Assembly (NCBI RefSeq): GCF_014851395.1
Contig: NW_024040928.1
Location: 12,363,943-12,427,942 of the forward strand
Direction: 5' to 3'
Length of the DNA stretch: 64,000 bases
Source of the DNA: Micropterus salmoides
Taxonomy: Eukaryota > Chordata > Actinopteri > Centrarchiformes > Centrarchidae
Each line of letters begins with the position of its first letter. Position 1 is the stretch's first letter. The position numbers and the translations under genes were made by a program. Positions 32,164-44,962 of the stretch are shown here, in pieces. The notes below the pieces were generated by a model. The model was not told the origin of the DNA. It was given only the letters and a program-made list of their open reading frames with translations, and searched no databases.

Positions 32164-35100
32164 CAAAACATACAGATATAGTGCACACCACGCATATACG
32201 CACACCACAGGAGGGAGCTGCGTCCCACTTGTACTCATGCCCCCTACCTCTTTGAACAGAAAATAACTGGGGAGTATTCCTGTGTCAGCGGAGAAGTTGA
32301 GGACCGAGAGGTTTGCAGTAGAGGGAAAAGGGAGTGAAACGTAGGCCAAAGGGAGAGAAAAAAGAATGTGAAAGCAGAAAAGCTGCAGTGAAGGGGAAGA
32401 GGAAAGAGAGGCAGAATAAAAGTGAGAACCAGAAGTAGAGAAACCAGGAGTAAATGACGCCGCCGCTGAGAAACTCCTCCACGTGGTCGACGTCACCTGC
32501 AGTCACAACCTGTCACCTGTCGTAACCGTGGCAACTACGTGTGTGTGTGACTCGTTATCCTCGTAGCAACTCACGCCACCCAGCCATGTGTGTGTTTGAC
32601 TAACTGAACCCTTAACGCCTTGTATTGATATGACACGTGGGGAACTGTACAGGATTTCTGTGAATGAATACAATTCAGTGTAAATATTTATAAATGGATC
32701 TGATTCTGAAATTTAACAGATAGAATATTTGATTATATATGATTATAAATAGTATAGATAGCCCTCAAATATAGATCCACCCCCTCTGTCATGTGTAAAT
32801 TCTGTAGGTGTTTCTCCTGTGAAATCCCTTTTGTGTTGGACTCAATGACCAAATCGTCTTGTAATAGTCTCTGTGAATAACCACTCTGCTGGTCCCCCCC
32901 CCCCACACACACACATTAGAAGCAACATACATTTTCAGGTGCCTGTGTTGTTTGGCTTTTCACTGAGGACAGTAGCTTTAGGTCAAATAGACATTTTACA
33001 TGCATTCAAGCATTGAGAGCGAGTCAAACAATCATGTAGAAATAGATGAAATAGATATATTGTCTGAATGAAAGTGCATGGATGATACGTGCCAATGAAG
33101 ATCTCCCTTTAGGCTTCACGTTGATAATGCTGTCTATGTTTCTTAGCTGGCTTATTCATTAAGTTTGATGTGTGTTTGTCTGTGCCTCTGGACAAATGAG
33201 CCACACAAACACCAATTGATCTTAATAAATTACTTCTTTTCCTTTTCGGCAGAATCACCCCTTGACTTAAAATGATGGATCGCTCAGAAAATGTAAAGCA
33301 ATAACAGAACAGACAGAGGTCCACAGACTGCATGGTTTTGGGGTTTGCGATGATAAGGTGCAGGTTTTATGTGTGTTTGTCACTCAGCAAATGCACGTAC
33401 TAACATATTGTGTGTTAAAACTAATAAGAATGCAAGCAAGGGGTATACAGCATGTATACTTCGGTCAGTGTTGCGCATGGATGAGTCACCCACTGTGGCG
33501 ACGTTTTCACAGCTGAACCTTTCCTCCCTAACATACAAAGGAATCTTAACAGAGGCTTGTGAATCGGGTCAGACCGATAAATTGGCTGGACCAATATATT
33601 GGCCAATGTTAGCTTAAAGGTCTGGTCACACCAGAAAGTGTCACAATGAAATGATTCGGCGTGTCTCTGCTAAATATTTGGCTCTAGAAGCTTGATGACA
33701 TTGTGGCAGGGCTAGCTGATGAACTGCTCTACCTGCTGAGCTAAACACTATCTGGCTAGCTAGCCGGGCTAGCTCTAGTCAGTCACAATAGGTCCCAGAG
33801 ATTCTCTCTAAAATACTGTAACAGAGGCGCTTAACTGAAAGTGAAAGGTGCAAAACAGCTAATGAAGGGTACAGTACTATTCTGAGGTAACAAAACAAGG
33901 GGTTAGAGGTCAAATTCTATAGAAGGGTTCAGTCCCTACATAACCACCAATCACTGCTCTCCCCATAGAAGGTCACTGACCCTCTGTCCTGCTGCTACAG
34001 TGCTATTTTGAACTGTTAGTCAAATGCACAAATATTGGATACCACAATAGCTTCCTCGATTTTAGATTCTTTGGCTCTCTGTCAACAGCACAAATGTGCG
34101 GGTTAAAGTTCAAAGTTGAACTATTTGCTAACTATTTATTTATTATATAATTTATTTATATAAATGTTGGAATTAACTGAAATTGAAGTTTGGCAACTTT
34201 AAGTGCTAGTGTTACCAGGCCTTAATGCAGATATGCATTATTTATATTTACATAATATGTCAGTAGTATCGAGAGATTGAAGTACAGAAATGCCAAAACT
34301 TTGTTCGAGGTAATTTAGAAGCAGTGTATCCATGACATTGTTTGTCCACCAGAGAGTGCTGACAAGTTTGTTTCAACAGCAAAGTTTCCTGGTTAATACA
34401 CATACACTAATACACTTTTCTTTCAATTCTTTGATAACCAAATTAAGAGATACTTATCAGAATTTTTTATTTATGGTTTTTGAAAAATGTACATTGGCCA
34501 GTTTGTTGATTATTTAAACTTAAATATCATCAAATTATGTAGCATTACTATGTAGCAGTATATTGTGAAATAAGAAGTAACAAAAAGAAGCCATAAATAG
34601 AATTGAACACTCAGCAAAGGGTTAGTTATAATATAAGGTTATAAAGGTGTCATTATCTCTTTGGTCCCATTTGTTAAAGTAAGATCATGATGTCGATGAC
34701 GGTTCTGGCAAATAATATAATGATGATTTAATGACAACATTTTCCTCTGCGTGGCTCCTTCGCTCTAAGGCGTTCTGGGTTCTCTGCTCTACAGTATAAC
34801 ACCCAAAACATCAATACTTCTGAGACAGTAAAGCCTTTATGTGTGCGTGCTGCAGATGAATTTCAATACAATAATATTACGTGAAACTGGAGAATCCTGT
34901 GTCTTAAAACCCCTTGCCTGCATGCTCTTGCCTTCCTTCATCATTAGTCAGATTTAGCATTATGGAAACTGACTCCTAAAGCTGTTTACTTTATATCAGT
35001 GCCAGCATATGACCTATGTTTTAATCATATTGATTAAACATTTACTTACTTATTTTATGATGTTTGTATGTGTTAATGTTGATGGTGGATGTGCTTGATT

Positions 35101-36520
35101 TTAAGAAACAATGATATTGTTTATTATGTTGCACTTTTCTTCTTATGTTTACGCGTGTTTTCTGCTATGGCTGAGAGTTCTTATCAATCAAGTGTATTGA
35201 TCTGTGCATTAGTGCAATACTGTAGATTCTCTGACTTCTGTTGACACGTAACACTGGACCAGCTGCATATTTTCATAATTGCATGTATGTGTATGTTTTT
35301 GAAATGTCAATGTTAAAATTCATATCATAATGTCAATGTGTTCAAATAGTACAGTCCCTCATCTTCTGCACATTTAACTGTCATAACATTTTTACACAGC
35401 AGAGATTCATGTCCAGTTGAAACCATAAAAAAAACACAAAATACTGAGGTAAATACCAAACTGACCTCTAGAGCTCAGATCAGCACAACGAGGTCAGTCA
35501 TCCTGCTGATCAGCTGATGATCAGTGTCTCTAATCCCTCCTGTAAACTCACTCATTACAGGAAAAATTGCAAAAGTCCTTCCAGACCAGTCTCTGTGGTC
35601 GACTTCATCTGTCTCAGAGTTCCTCAGCAGGTAAAGGTCAGAGGTCTGGGGGTTAAGACCGTCGTGTGTGTGTGTCGCTCTCCCATCGAGATTTCTGCTT
35701 GTAGACTGTAGAAGCCATATTGCATTGTCTTGTGCTGTTTGTGTGTACTGAAACACTTTTGGAATCTCAGCAAACTGTAAATATGAGAGCTGGGGGGGCA
35801 AAAAATGCAAAGTAATATGCGAACATGATATAAAAGAAACAAATGCTCTGTAACATTTAAAAAAAAAGATTCTTATGAATGTATCATACCTAGAGATAAA
35901 AAGCTGTATGACAATGGATTACACTTAATATTTCATTAAATATAGCTGTGGTATTTTCCTCTTGTTTTGTTTCAGTTTTTGTGTATATTGTTGAGTGTTG
36001 AAATGTGCTTCAAATGTCACATCTACTGAAGAAAAACAGGTGAGTCTTTTTGTAAAAACTGCTCTGTTTCAACACTTAGAGGTGGGTATACTCTGGCATA
36101 TATCTGTCTCGTAATCCCTCTCCCTCTGTGCTTGCTACCATATGACAATACTAAGCCTACCCAACAATAGTGAAGAATTAGCTCTCTGCCCTTTTCTTTG
36201 TGTTGGTGCTGGAGCTCCAGAGAAACAGGGAGAGAAAAGGAGGGCAGAGAGAGAGAGAAAAAAAAAGCAAGTCGTGGGAGCAGCACTGTAGAGACAGAGC
36301 AAGGGTTTGGGTGAGAAAAGGGGCATGAAAAGGGAAAGAGACAAACAGTCAGGAGCAGATGAATGATATTTGATGACTTTGGCTGGTTGCATTTCTGTGG
36401 CCATTGTACAGAATCCCTGGGAGATCCCTTCCACACAAGACAGAGGAGACAATTCAGAACTGACAATGACACCAGAGTATAAACCATCTCTGGTGAGTCA
36501 GAGATGGCGTATAGCGTGTA

Positions 36521-36542
36521 TGTGTGTGTGTGTGTGTGTGTG

Positions 36543-36578
<36 letters not shown>
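36521..36578. repeat. (TG)11 and (GGCT)9 compound microsatellite
   Basis: A TG run (36521-36542) passes directly into nine GGCT units (36543-36578). This is the only tetranucleotide array of this size in the window. Confidence 0.95.
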
Positions 36579-36802
36579 CTCTAACATGTGGCTGTGTGGA
36601 TGATGTGTGAGGTGGGATGTTGTGTGCAGGGAGGGGTGAATGTGCCTTTATGTGTGTGTGTGTTTAAAAAATATGAATAATGCAGAGGATGCCTGTACGA
36701 GTGTGAGGGCCGGGAGGAGGGCAGATGGTCGCCTGCTGATAGGACAGAATCCAGGCAACAGGGTCCTCCAGAGAGCTGGGTTTAGACCTGGCTTAACACA
36801 CA

Positions 36803-36808
<6 letters not shown>

Positions 36809-36832
<24 letters not shown>
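36809..36832. repeat. (AC)12 microsatellite
   Basis: Short CA array after CAGCGCGC, intergenic. Confidence 0.9.
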
Positions 36833-36833
<1 letters not shown>

Positions 36834-37763
36834 GATGCATACACCCACAAAAATGGATGCTTTCTTTCTTTTTTGTCTTTCTCAAAATCTTTTTTGCTTT
36901 AAAATTGCACATACTGGTTCAGATTGCAAAATTACAAGATGAGCCTGAAATAACACAGCAGTAAAAAAGGCCTGTTTGAGAGGAAATGTAAAGCCTGTCA
37001 TTGACAGATTTCTGTTGTTAAGGAATGGATTTCTGTTGTTAAGGAATGGATTGGAAATAAATGAAAAACATAAACATGGATTTTTTAAATGAACTCTTTC
37101 ATTGTTAGATGTCATTACCAGTTATTCTTAAGTTATTAATTATTACTAATATTATTTTGTACAGATGTAAAGCCCCCTGAGCCAAATGTCTTTTTTGTGA
37201 TGTTGGACTACATAAAAAGAAATTGACTTATGTCTTATGTCATAAGTCATAAACGGGGCTGTAGCATTTTAGAAATCAGTTGATGTGTATTTACATTGAG
37301 CATCTATTTCAAAGAAATAACTGCTTGTAAATTCAACACAACTAACTTAATTCTAAATAAATAACCCTTTCTTTAAACTTTATCTATAAATTGTCCCTTT
37401 GTACCAGATTGCATTATTCTTTCCAGGAACCGTCCTTATCATTAGGAAATTACAAACCGGTAAAATAATGTACCAAAGCACAAGTTCTAAATGCTTTAAA
37501 GTTTCAAATTCCTGCACACACTGCTAATAATTACATTCTGGTAGAGCAATGAATAAACTGGAATCAGGCAAACAATGTTATTACCTGTAAAATTGATGTT
37601 GAATGTTGTTGAAACACCAGACAAAATGGACATAAACCCGGACTCAGTATCCTAACCACTTAGCTAAAGAGCACTGTCTCATAAAAAATCAACTGATTGC
37701 ACTTGCATTCAGTGTCTATGAAGCAATGCCCTCCATTCAACCCAGCCTGCGTTTATCTTACTA

Positions 37764-37782
37764 ATAGCCACTAGGTGGCGTC
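37764..37782 (+). promoter_or_regulatory. CTCF-like motif between faxc and pou3f2
   Basis: TAGCCACTAGGTGGCGTCA fits the CTCF core CCASYAGRKGGCRS at 13 of 14 positions (the last base is T instead of S). It stands alone between two genes with different expression domains, where a boundary would be expected. It may instead come from an old repeat. Confidence 0.5.
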
Positions 37783-39685
37783 AGCGGACTGTTTCTGATT
37801 TGGACAACGACCAGCCCAAGTATCCAACAGGAAATATTAGGCATCAGGTGAAAAAACCCCACAAGGAAGGAGATGTGCTGAAGAATCAGAAAACCCACTT
37901 CTGTGTGAAATTAGACTTAGAAAAGTCTAATGCAACAAAATACTCAAAAATGTCTTAAAAACAAGAGCGAATTTAATATTCATCTTTTTTACACTGCGGT
38001 CACAGGATTCTGTGCTCTCACTCAGCTAACTGGTGATTATTTCAGTTTTCACTCAATATTTAAATGGTATCTACACCGTTATTTAGCATTTGAACAATTA
38101 GTCAAATAATTTCCTAGGACATGGAAATTATAGGTAGTACATGTTTATAATTCTTGTGTTATGGATATGCTGATGAAAGCAGCAGGCCAGATTCATACAC
38201 CAGTAAGTGTAGTTTATAATGCACCCCCTCCACCCTGCAGTTAGGCCTATAGTATGTTATTGTTTTTAAATTCCTTTTACAGACAGGCCCACAGAAACGC
38301 TTTCATTGTTTAGATATTTTAAATTGCATCTCATCATAACTGTCAATTAGTTTTCATATTTATCCTGATGAAAATATTAATTACCGCTTTGGTGTATTTC
38401 AATTTCACTTGCCATTGACCGGCTGCCTGAGCATCCTCGCGGACATCTCTCCTCACAACAATATCAGAGCAGATCAGCGGCAGTAAACACTTTACCGAAA
38501 CAGCTGAAGGGCAATTTGAAGCAACCGAGACGGATTGATAAAATCCACAATTATAATGCAAGGCCGCGTGCATGGAGCGGGGTGGGGGTGGGGTGGGACA
38601 ACAGAAGAAGCTTGTTGCCAGAGTTGCTACTTTTCTTCAAGCTCAATAAACGTGCAGAGACCGCAGTGTTATAGAAAACAAATACGATTTAATGACAAAA
38701 AGCAATATAGAAATTGTGCAATCGTTGATTTGTTTTTCCTCTTCGTTTGATCACAGATTTCAGGTCAATGCTTTTTTGTTTTGGTTTTGTTGATTTTTCA
38801 ACCCCCCCCTCCGTCAAAAACTCCAATTCAGCTGAAGGATTACTAATGTTGGAGTCAGAATTACATACATATTGGGCCTTGTTTAAATTAAGGGCGAATT
38901 ATCATGCAGTATACCCTTAAAGAAGGAAAATACCCCAAACATTACTTAATATTGCTATGCTCAATTTTTACTGATTGGTGATGAAGTATTTTATAGGCCC
39001 TATAAGTACTACTTTGACACTTACAACTAGGACCAATACATTCCAAAAGCTTTTTTAAAATGCAAAACCTCTTGCCTAAAATTCACATTATGGGCCTAGT
39101 CTAATATTTTCTCTCAACTCATCTACATCCTTCAGTTGGATTTGAGTTTCTGAATTTCTATATTTTCTTTACCTTTCAGTCAGAGAATGAATCTTCAACT
39201 AGTCGTGGATTCCCCTCAATAACCTTCCACCATCAGATCGGGTTATCAATCACAGGATTTAAGTGGCACAAGAGCACGTGTCTGTGTTTGTGCTTTGGCA
39301 CAGACCGACGGAGAAAAAACTGAACAAACAAACAAACATACATACATACAAACGAAGCCATACAAAAACGAATTGAGATACATCCCACAAATAGTCTTCT
39401 CGGTGAATGAATGAGTCACACAGTAGTAGAGCCACTGCGGCCAGAGCTGGTACCAGGACATGTTCAGTTTTTTGTTGTTGTTTTTTTTTTCTTCTTAGGA
39501 AAGGAAGGCAAAATGGGCTGGATTGCTTTGAGTTCCAGCCGGACAGTCTCGGTCTTTCTCATCACAGCATTTTGGAAAAGTACAGAAATAACAAACAGCA
39601 TAAACACACTGTAAACAGGCGCACAGAGATGTCTGCACAGAAAGAAAAGCATTAAAGTGAACCAATACTCAGTCTGTCTAGAAAC

Positions 39686-39846
39686 ATTATTATTATTATT
39701 ATTATTGTTATTATTATTATTATTATTATTAAGCTGTATTTAGTTGATTAAAGCAAGGGAGGAACATTTAATTTTAAACAAATGATGGATGCAGCTGACT
39801 CTACAATAAATACATCATATTCAATTTAAATGATTCATCATAATTG

Positions 39847-39887
<41 letters not shown>
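39686..39887. repeat. Complementary (ATT)n and (AAT)n arrays
   Basis: An ATT array with one GTT interruption (39686-39730) is followed 117 bases later by an AAT array (39848-39887). The two are reverse complements and could pair. They lie about 600-780 bases beyond the pou3f2 stop, probably inside its 3' UTR. Confidence 0.9.
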
Positions 39888-39889
<2 letters not shown>

Positions 39890-40463
39890 GCAGTTGGCTG
39901 GTATTGGCTTGATTTTTTAATATTGTACAGCAGGTGTCTGCCATTTCAGCCCTCTCTTGCCACAAGCTGCGAAGCACCCCTGTTGCTTTTGTTATGATGG
40001 AAAGATGGCGTTTATTTACCCACACTGACTGCGACTTCTCATGGAACCCGGAGCTTGCTTTTATATTTTCCCCCCCTGCGGACACCTCGTGTCCACATCA
40101 CACTCTGCCTTTCTTTAATGACACGTTACATAATGACACATTGGCGCCTCGGTAGAAGGTATAGAAAAGCATTTTGTCGCTGATTATTTTTTTTTATTTA
40201 TTTTTTTTTTGGTTAGCACACACCAGCCGTATCCCAATATGCTTGGCAGTTCCGCGGCATGAAACCTCCCCATTCGGCTCTCTACTATGCGTATTTTTAG
40301 TGCTTGGTTGCCACTGTATATCCCCATTGTGCGTGTCCGTGGGTCCAACATTTAAACTGGCCGAGGTCCAGTTCCGATCGGTCCAGCACAGAGATTAAAA
40401 CAAATAAGGAGGCATTACATCTCCTGAAGGGGTCCGTGTTTTGCTCAGAATAACTGACTGGGG

Positions 40464-41627
40464 TCACTGCACAGGAGTCTGTCCTCCGTGATGAGGAGGG
40501 GTGTCCCCGTACATGTCCTCACCTCCAGGTATCTGTCCCCCAACGGGTGTCATCCTCTTCTCCTTCTGCCGCCTGTTACAAAACCAAACCCTCACCACCT
40601 CCTTCTCCAGCTGCAGGCTGTCCGCTAGGGAGTTGATCTCCGCTGCTCCTGGTTTTGGACATTTGAGAAAATGGCTCTCCAGAGCCCCTTTGACGCCCAC
40701 CTCGATGGAGGTCCTCTTTTTCCTTTTCCGTCCCTGTGCCGCGATTTTATCCAGGCTAGTGGGACTCCCCGAGGTGGAGTCCGCCTCCTCCAGCCACTTG
40801 TTCAACAAGGGCTTGAGTTTACACATGTTTTTGAAGCTGAGTTGGAGCGCCTCGAACCTGCAAATGGTGGTCTGAGAAAAGACGTTTCCATACAGCGTCC
40901 CAAGAGCCAGTCCCACATCCGCCTGGGTGAAGCCCAGCTTGATACGTCGCTGTTTGAACTGCTTGGCAAACTGCTCCAACTCGTCGGAGGTCGGTGTGTC
41001 CTCGTCTGACTGGTCCTGATGGCCCCCGTGCTGGTGATGGTGTGACAGAGACTGCTGGTGGGCCCCAGGGCCGCCTCCGTGATCACTGAGATGCGGGCTG
41101 TGGCTGTGGTGGTCCTCATCCCGCAGGGGGTGGTGGTGCATCCCCCCTTGCTCTCCCCCCGGCATCAGACCGAAGCCGGACTGGGAATACACTAGGCTCT
41201 GGCCCTCAGATGTCGCCATACCGGGGATGTGCGTGGTGGCTGTGCTGGTTCGCCATGCTCTGGCGTCGTGATGCACCTGCTGGTGCGCGAGGTGAGGGTG
41301 TCGCTGTTGCTGCTGTTGCTGCAGACTGCTGGAGTTCTGCAGCTCCTCTCGGTCACTGTCGTGCAGCACGGGCTTCACGTCCTGTTCTCCGAGGGGACTC
41401 GGTGGCCAGGGCGTCCCGCCGTCACCGTGAGACAGCGCCGTTATCCACTGGTGCGCGTGGCTGAGCGGATGTCCACCGCCCGGTAACGTGCTATAATCGT
41501 TCTGGAGCAGGGTGTGCGCGTCCCTGTACGCTGCCGCCTGCTGCATGCTCCCGGACTCCGAGTGCGGCGGTGGCGCGCTGCTGGGGGTGGTGAGGACGCT
41601 GTAGTGGTTGGACGTTGCGGTCGCCAT
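40464..41627 (-). CDS. pou3f2: POU class 3 homeobox transcription factor, POU3F2/Brn2-like
   Basis: Single-exon gene, as usual for class 3 POU genes, of 387 residues. It starts [20 protein letters not shown], has the family motif [20 protein letters not shown], a short glutamine run, and His-rich stretches (about 163-203). The POU-specific domain is about 208-282 ([20 protein letters not shown] ... [10 protein letters not shown]), followed by a linker and a homeodomain at about 300-358 with recognition helix [15 protein letters not shown]. It ends HHGGQTPVQ, the POU3F2 C-terminus, so POU3F2 is preferred over POU3F1/3/4. An open frame runs 72 codons upstream, but MATAT is the conserved start. 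Within the homeodomain G311, G327 and A329 replace residues that are S, S and Q in mammals, suggesting a diverged teleost duplicate; I cannot say a or b. It binds octamer-like DNA in neural progenitors. Confidence 0.95.
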   Translation of the reverse strand: MATATSNHYSVLTTPSSAPPPHSESGSMQQAAAYRDAHTLLQNDYSTLPGGGHPLSHAHQWITALSHGDGGTPWPPSPLGEQDVKPVLHDSDREELQNSSSLQQQQQQRHPHLAHQQVHHDARAWRTSTATTHIPGMATSEGQSLVYSQSGFGLMPGGEQGGMHHHPLRDEDHHSHSPHLSDHGGGPGAHQQSLSHHHQHGGHQDQSDEDTPTSDELEQFAKQFKQRRIKLGFTQADVGLALGTLYGNVFSQTTICRFEALQLSFKNMCKLKPLLNKWLEEADSTSGSPTSLDKIAAQGRKRKKRTSIEVGVKGALESHFLKCPKPGAAEINSLADSLQLEKEVVRVWFCNRRQKEKRMTPVGGQIPGGEDMYGDTPPHHGGQTPVQ

Positions 41628-42600
41628 AACTATCGGAGCCAGAGTGATAGCTGGAGTTAAAAGGAGGCAGCCTTTGACAGTAACTCTTTTGCGCCACGGG
41701 GCAGCTAGGCGTCTCTCTCCAGCATCTCCCGGGCGCTGTGCCAAGGGGACGCAGAGGCGCGCACCTGTGGTCCGCCTCGCTCCGCTCTTTATTGGCCAAG
41801 AACGGTTGACAGATGTGGTTACCCCTGACAGCACCCCGCTCATTGGTCACGGGAGATTGTACAGAAACCCCAATCACGCTGCCCAACAATACTAGCAGTC
41901 CTGCAGCATGCTAGAGTACAAAGTCGAGGGAGAAATCGGGCTGCCGAGAGTAAACACAGAATAGACTGAGCAAGCTCGGCTATAAGAAAAAGAAAGAGTT
42001 TTCTTTATGTTGGCACTGCTTTATTAACATTGATCTGGGTCAGTGGGTCATATTTAGTAGTTCAGTGCGTCAAAACGGTGCGTAAAAGTTGCATAAGATA
42101 CACAGAATCTGCACATTAATTGGTGTAGTTGACCACATTTATCCGATCAAGAATAAAACTTTTACTATCAAAATAGCCCAAATCCAAATTAGTCCGATCC
42201 TCATGCATTTGAAGTAGAATCTTTGGGGTCTTTTTCGCCATGAAACAGTGAACAGTGATCGTGGGGATAAACCTCCAGCTGCCTCTCTGCCCTCAGGACG
42301 CTGTCCAGAGAGGGGCCGCGTGCTTCCAGGGCCTCTGCCCCGTTGCCATGGCGAACGCGGTGAATGGAACAACGCCCACGTCACAGCTGCAGTTCGCTCC
42401 TTTTCGTTCCAAAGGGCCCACTGGGGCCGCGAGCTCGGCCGTCGGGACAAATAATGGGGGGGCGAGCGGAGAGGGCAGCGCGGGGCCAAAGAGAGGAGGC
42501 TGCAAGAATGAGTCCCTCAGCCTGCTCTGCGCACACCGTGCCCCCTTCCACCTGCTTGTTGGGTAAACTTTGAGATGGATGCACCCCACAGAGGCACGCG
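41628..42600 (-). promoter_or_regulatory. pou3f2: pou3f2 5' region with GC-rich island
   Basis: Minus-strand CCAAT boxes are seen at about 41793 (within CTTGGCCAATAAAG) and 41846 (GACCAATGAG), both within 250 bases of the start codon, so the 5' UTR and core promoter are probably here. A second GC- and CpG-rich block at 42270-42560 contains GCCCACGTCACAGCTGCAG (E-box and CRE-like half site). Several overlapping open frames there are most simply due to composition. Confidence 0.5.
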
Positions 42601-42757
42601 AGGCTTAGTTCCCCAAACCTCCTACAAAAAATGGGCTTTGAATTTCAATGTTTTGATGAGGGAAATATAGCTCTACCCTCCAGTGCACACAAATAGTGAT
42701 ACCTAGAAAAGGTTCCCATTTTCCATGACAAGCACTTCACAGATCTGCCTCATACAG

Positions 42758-43250
42758 CAGTGGAAAGTAATTAGGTAAATTTACACAAGGCACACCAAAG
42801 TACAGTTTTAGATTAGAGTACTTGAGTATTTTTTTACTTTACACTTTATACTCATACTCCACTATTTTCTACAGCCAACTCTTGTACCTTTTTACTCCAC
42901 TACATTTATTTTACAGCCATACTCACAAGTTGCTGTCCAGATTAAGCTGTTACATACAGAACAAATGATGAACTAGCCTCTATAAAGTAATTCACTGTGA
43001 TCAGCTGCAATATTAAAATGCTGCTGCTAAATAATAATGCAGCAAAATATGCAAATTTTACACTCTGAAAGAGTTCATTCTGCATAATGATTATTTTATT
43101 TTCAATAGCCTACTTTAAGTACATTTTGCTGATAATACCTTAAAGTACGATTTTGAATACAGGAGTTTAACATATAATGGAGTATTACACTGCGGTATTA
43201 TTACGTTTACTTAAGTAAAGGATCTGATTGCTTGCAACAGAGGACCATAA
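42758..43250 (+). mobile_element. Fish dispersed repeat family C, near full length (hAT-like non-autonomous)
   Basis: It starts CAGCAGTGGAAAGTAATTAG, then TACTTGAGTATTTTTTTACT, TTTTTACTCCACTACATTTA, GCAATATTAAAATGCTGCTG, TTTAAGTACATTTTGCTGAT, and ends TTACTTAAGTAAAGGATCTG. This wording is a very common percomorph repeat in my memory. It has no coding capacity. A right-half copy is at 6950-7165. Confidence 0.75.
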
Positions 43251-44527
43251 AGGTGTTGACTCTCATCTGATAATACAGTTTTGTCTCTTGGCACTGTTGG
43301 TAAGACAATACCAGTGGAGTCAGTTAGTGAAAAATTCATCAAAGCACTAGTTTTGCACTATCTGCTGGTCCTATCTTTAAATGAATGCGATGATATTGAA
43401 ATTAAACTAATCCTCATTCTGCTGAGCCCCCCTGAAACCCTTTTAGACCCTTGGGGGGTCCCTGGACCTACTTAGGCAACTACTGGTATTTAGGAGATGT
43501 GATTTTATTGGCTCAAAGTGGGACACCGGCGTTAAAACATAACAGCTATGAAGAGGTTAAAGGAACCTTGAAGGACAAAAAATATGCATGTTTCACCTTC
43601 AAACAGAGGCGCCGTGCAACATCATGGGCACCAATGAAAACATGTGAACATCTCTTAAGGTCACAGCTATACCAAATGCACTCAAAGACCAATACGTTTG
43701 CCTTACACTGTTAGTAAGACCACAGTACAATAAAATTACACATAGGAAGTGATAGGTTAATTGATAAATTCTTTGAATCTAATCAACCTGAGGATGCGCA
43801 GATATAAACTGACGCACATTGAATTATAGGGATCGAAAGAACACTGGCTTATGATTAGGGTGTAATTCTGAGAATTACCAAATGTGTCGCCAGGGGCTCT
43901 GGCAAGTCGTGTGTTGAGAGAGGCAAAACATATTACCCTAATAGACTAATATGCAAACTACTGGCTGCCCAATTACAGGACTTAATAACGCATAAACTAT
44001 GCGAGTCCTGTTCTTACAAGACGAAGAGGTCGCTGTTAATTCAGTCAAAGGGCTGGGTATGCTGTCGACACATGCTGCAGTTCCACACACATAGCGTCTG
44101 TGTTTCCGTGTCGCTCGTTCTGTGTTCAAGCGTGGGAGTTAATGATGGAGAATCTGAGCGTTAAATTAACAGTAATTATATGGCCCCAGTGCTGTAAAGA
44201 TTCAATTTCTTCCCAAGTCTAATGGGCTAAGTGTCCCAATGCGCAGGCAAAACTCTCTATGAGATATTTATGATTGAAACGCACACAGGCGGAACAAAAG
44301 CAAACACACACAGACGCACATTGCATACACCTACACCACCAAGAATAAAGGCATATGTGGCTTTTTACATGTCGCTTGGAGAGTCACCTTTTTCTGGTAT
44401 ACAAACTAAAACCGTATTCGAGACCACTCTTCACATCCAGATGTGAAAAGCCACTTTTTGGGTCCGGTGTAAATAGTGCCATCCGCTCTCCCACATGAGT
44501 TTAAGAAAGAGTGGTTCAAGTGCGAGG

Positions 44528-44567
44528 TGAAGCCATTTACATGAGTGAAGCCATTTACATGAGTGAA
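44528..44567. repeat. 18-base perfect tandem duplication
   Basis: TGAAGCCATTTACATGAG occurs twice head-to-tail (44528-44545 and 44546-44563) and continues TGAA into a partial third copy. Confidence 0.95.
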
Positions 44568-44962
44568 TGTTTGCAAGTGAACCAGTATTCTGGTTGCTTT
44601 CACTTTCTCCAGGCCAGTGTGTGACCGGCTCATGTCCCTCCCCCTGTGGGAACTCTAGCGCAGGGGTAACTGGGGCAGGGGGGCTTCTTTATGCTGCCGG
44701 ACACAGGGAGATAATGGCCATTCCTCCACAGCTGGCCCACACAATCAAAGGGAGAGGGGGCTCGAAGGATTCCAGCTTTAACCAGGCCATTGTCTGGGCT
44801 AATTACATCTGAATGAAAGACCCCAAGAACTCACCTCCCCCCTGAGCAAAACCTGCACAGAATACCCCAAACAACCCTTCGGGGACGAGGGAGAGCACAC
44901 AGACACAAGGCACACACAGAAATATATAAACCCTGGACTCCTTCATTACCCCTAAATGTAAG

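Larger units (their letters stand above)
32164..40463 (+). other. faxc 3' UTR and faxc-pou3f2 intergenic region
   Basis: No coding exon seen. The first part (to at least the AATAAA at 33224) is likely faxc 3' UTR on the plus strand. The last 1 kb or more (about 39.4-40.46 kb) is probably pou3f2 3' UTR on the minus strand. Between them lies AT-rich DNA with GT, GGCT and AC microsatellites, a perfect 21-base tandem duplication (37007-37048) and one strong CTCF-like motif at 37764-37782. Confidence 0.6.

Noticed and set aside
40501..41464. Plus-strand frames of 84-124 residues opposite pou3f2
   Set aside because: They are antisense shadows of a GC-rich coding exon, without recognisable protein.
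41628..41843. 72-codon in-frame extension upstream of the pou3f2 MATAT start
   Set aside because: The conserved POU3F2 start is at 41627; the extension is basic, resembles translated 5' UTR and includes CCAAT promoter motifs.
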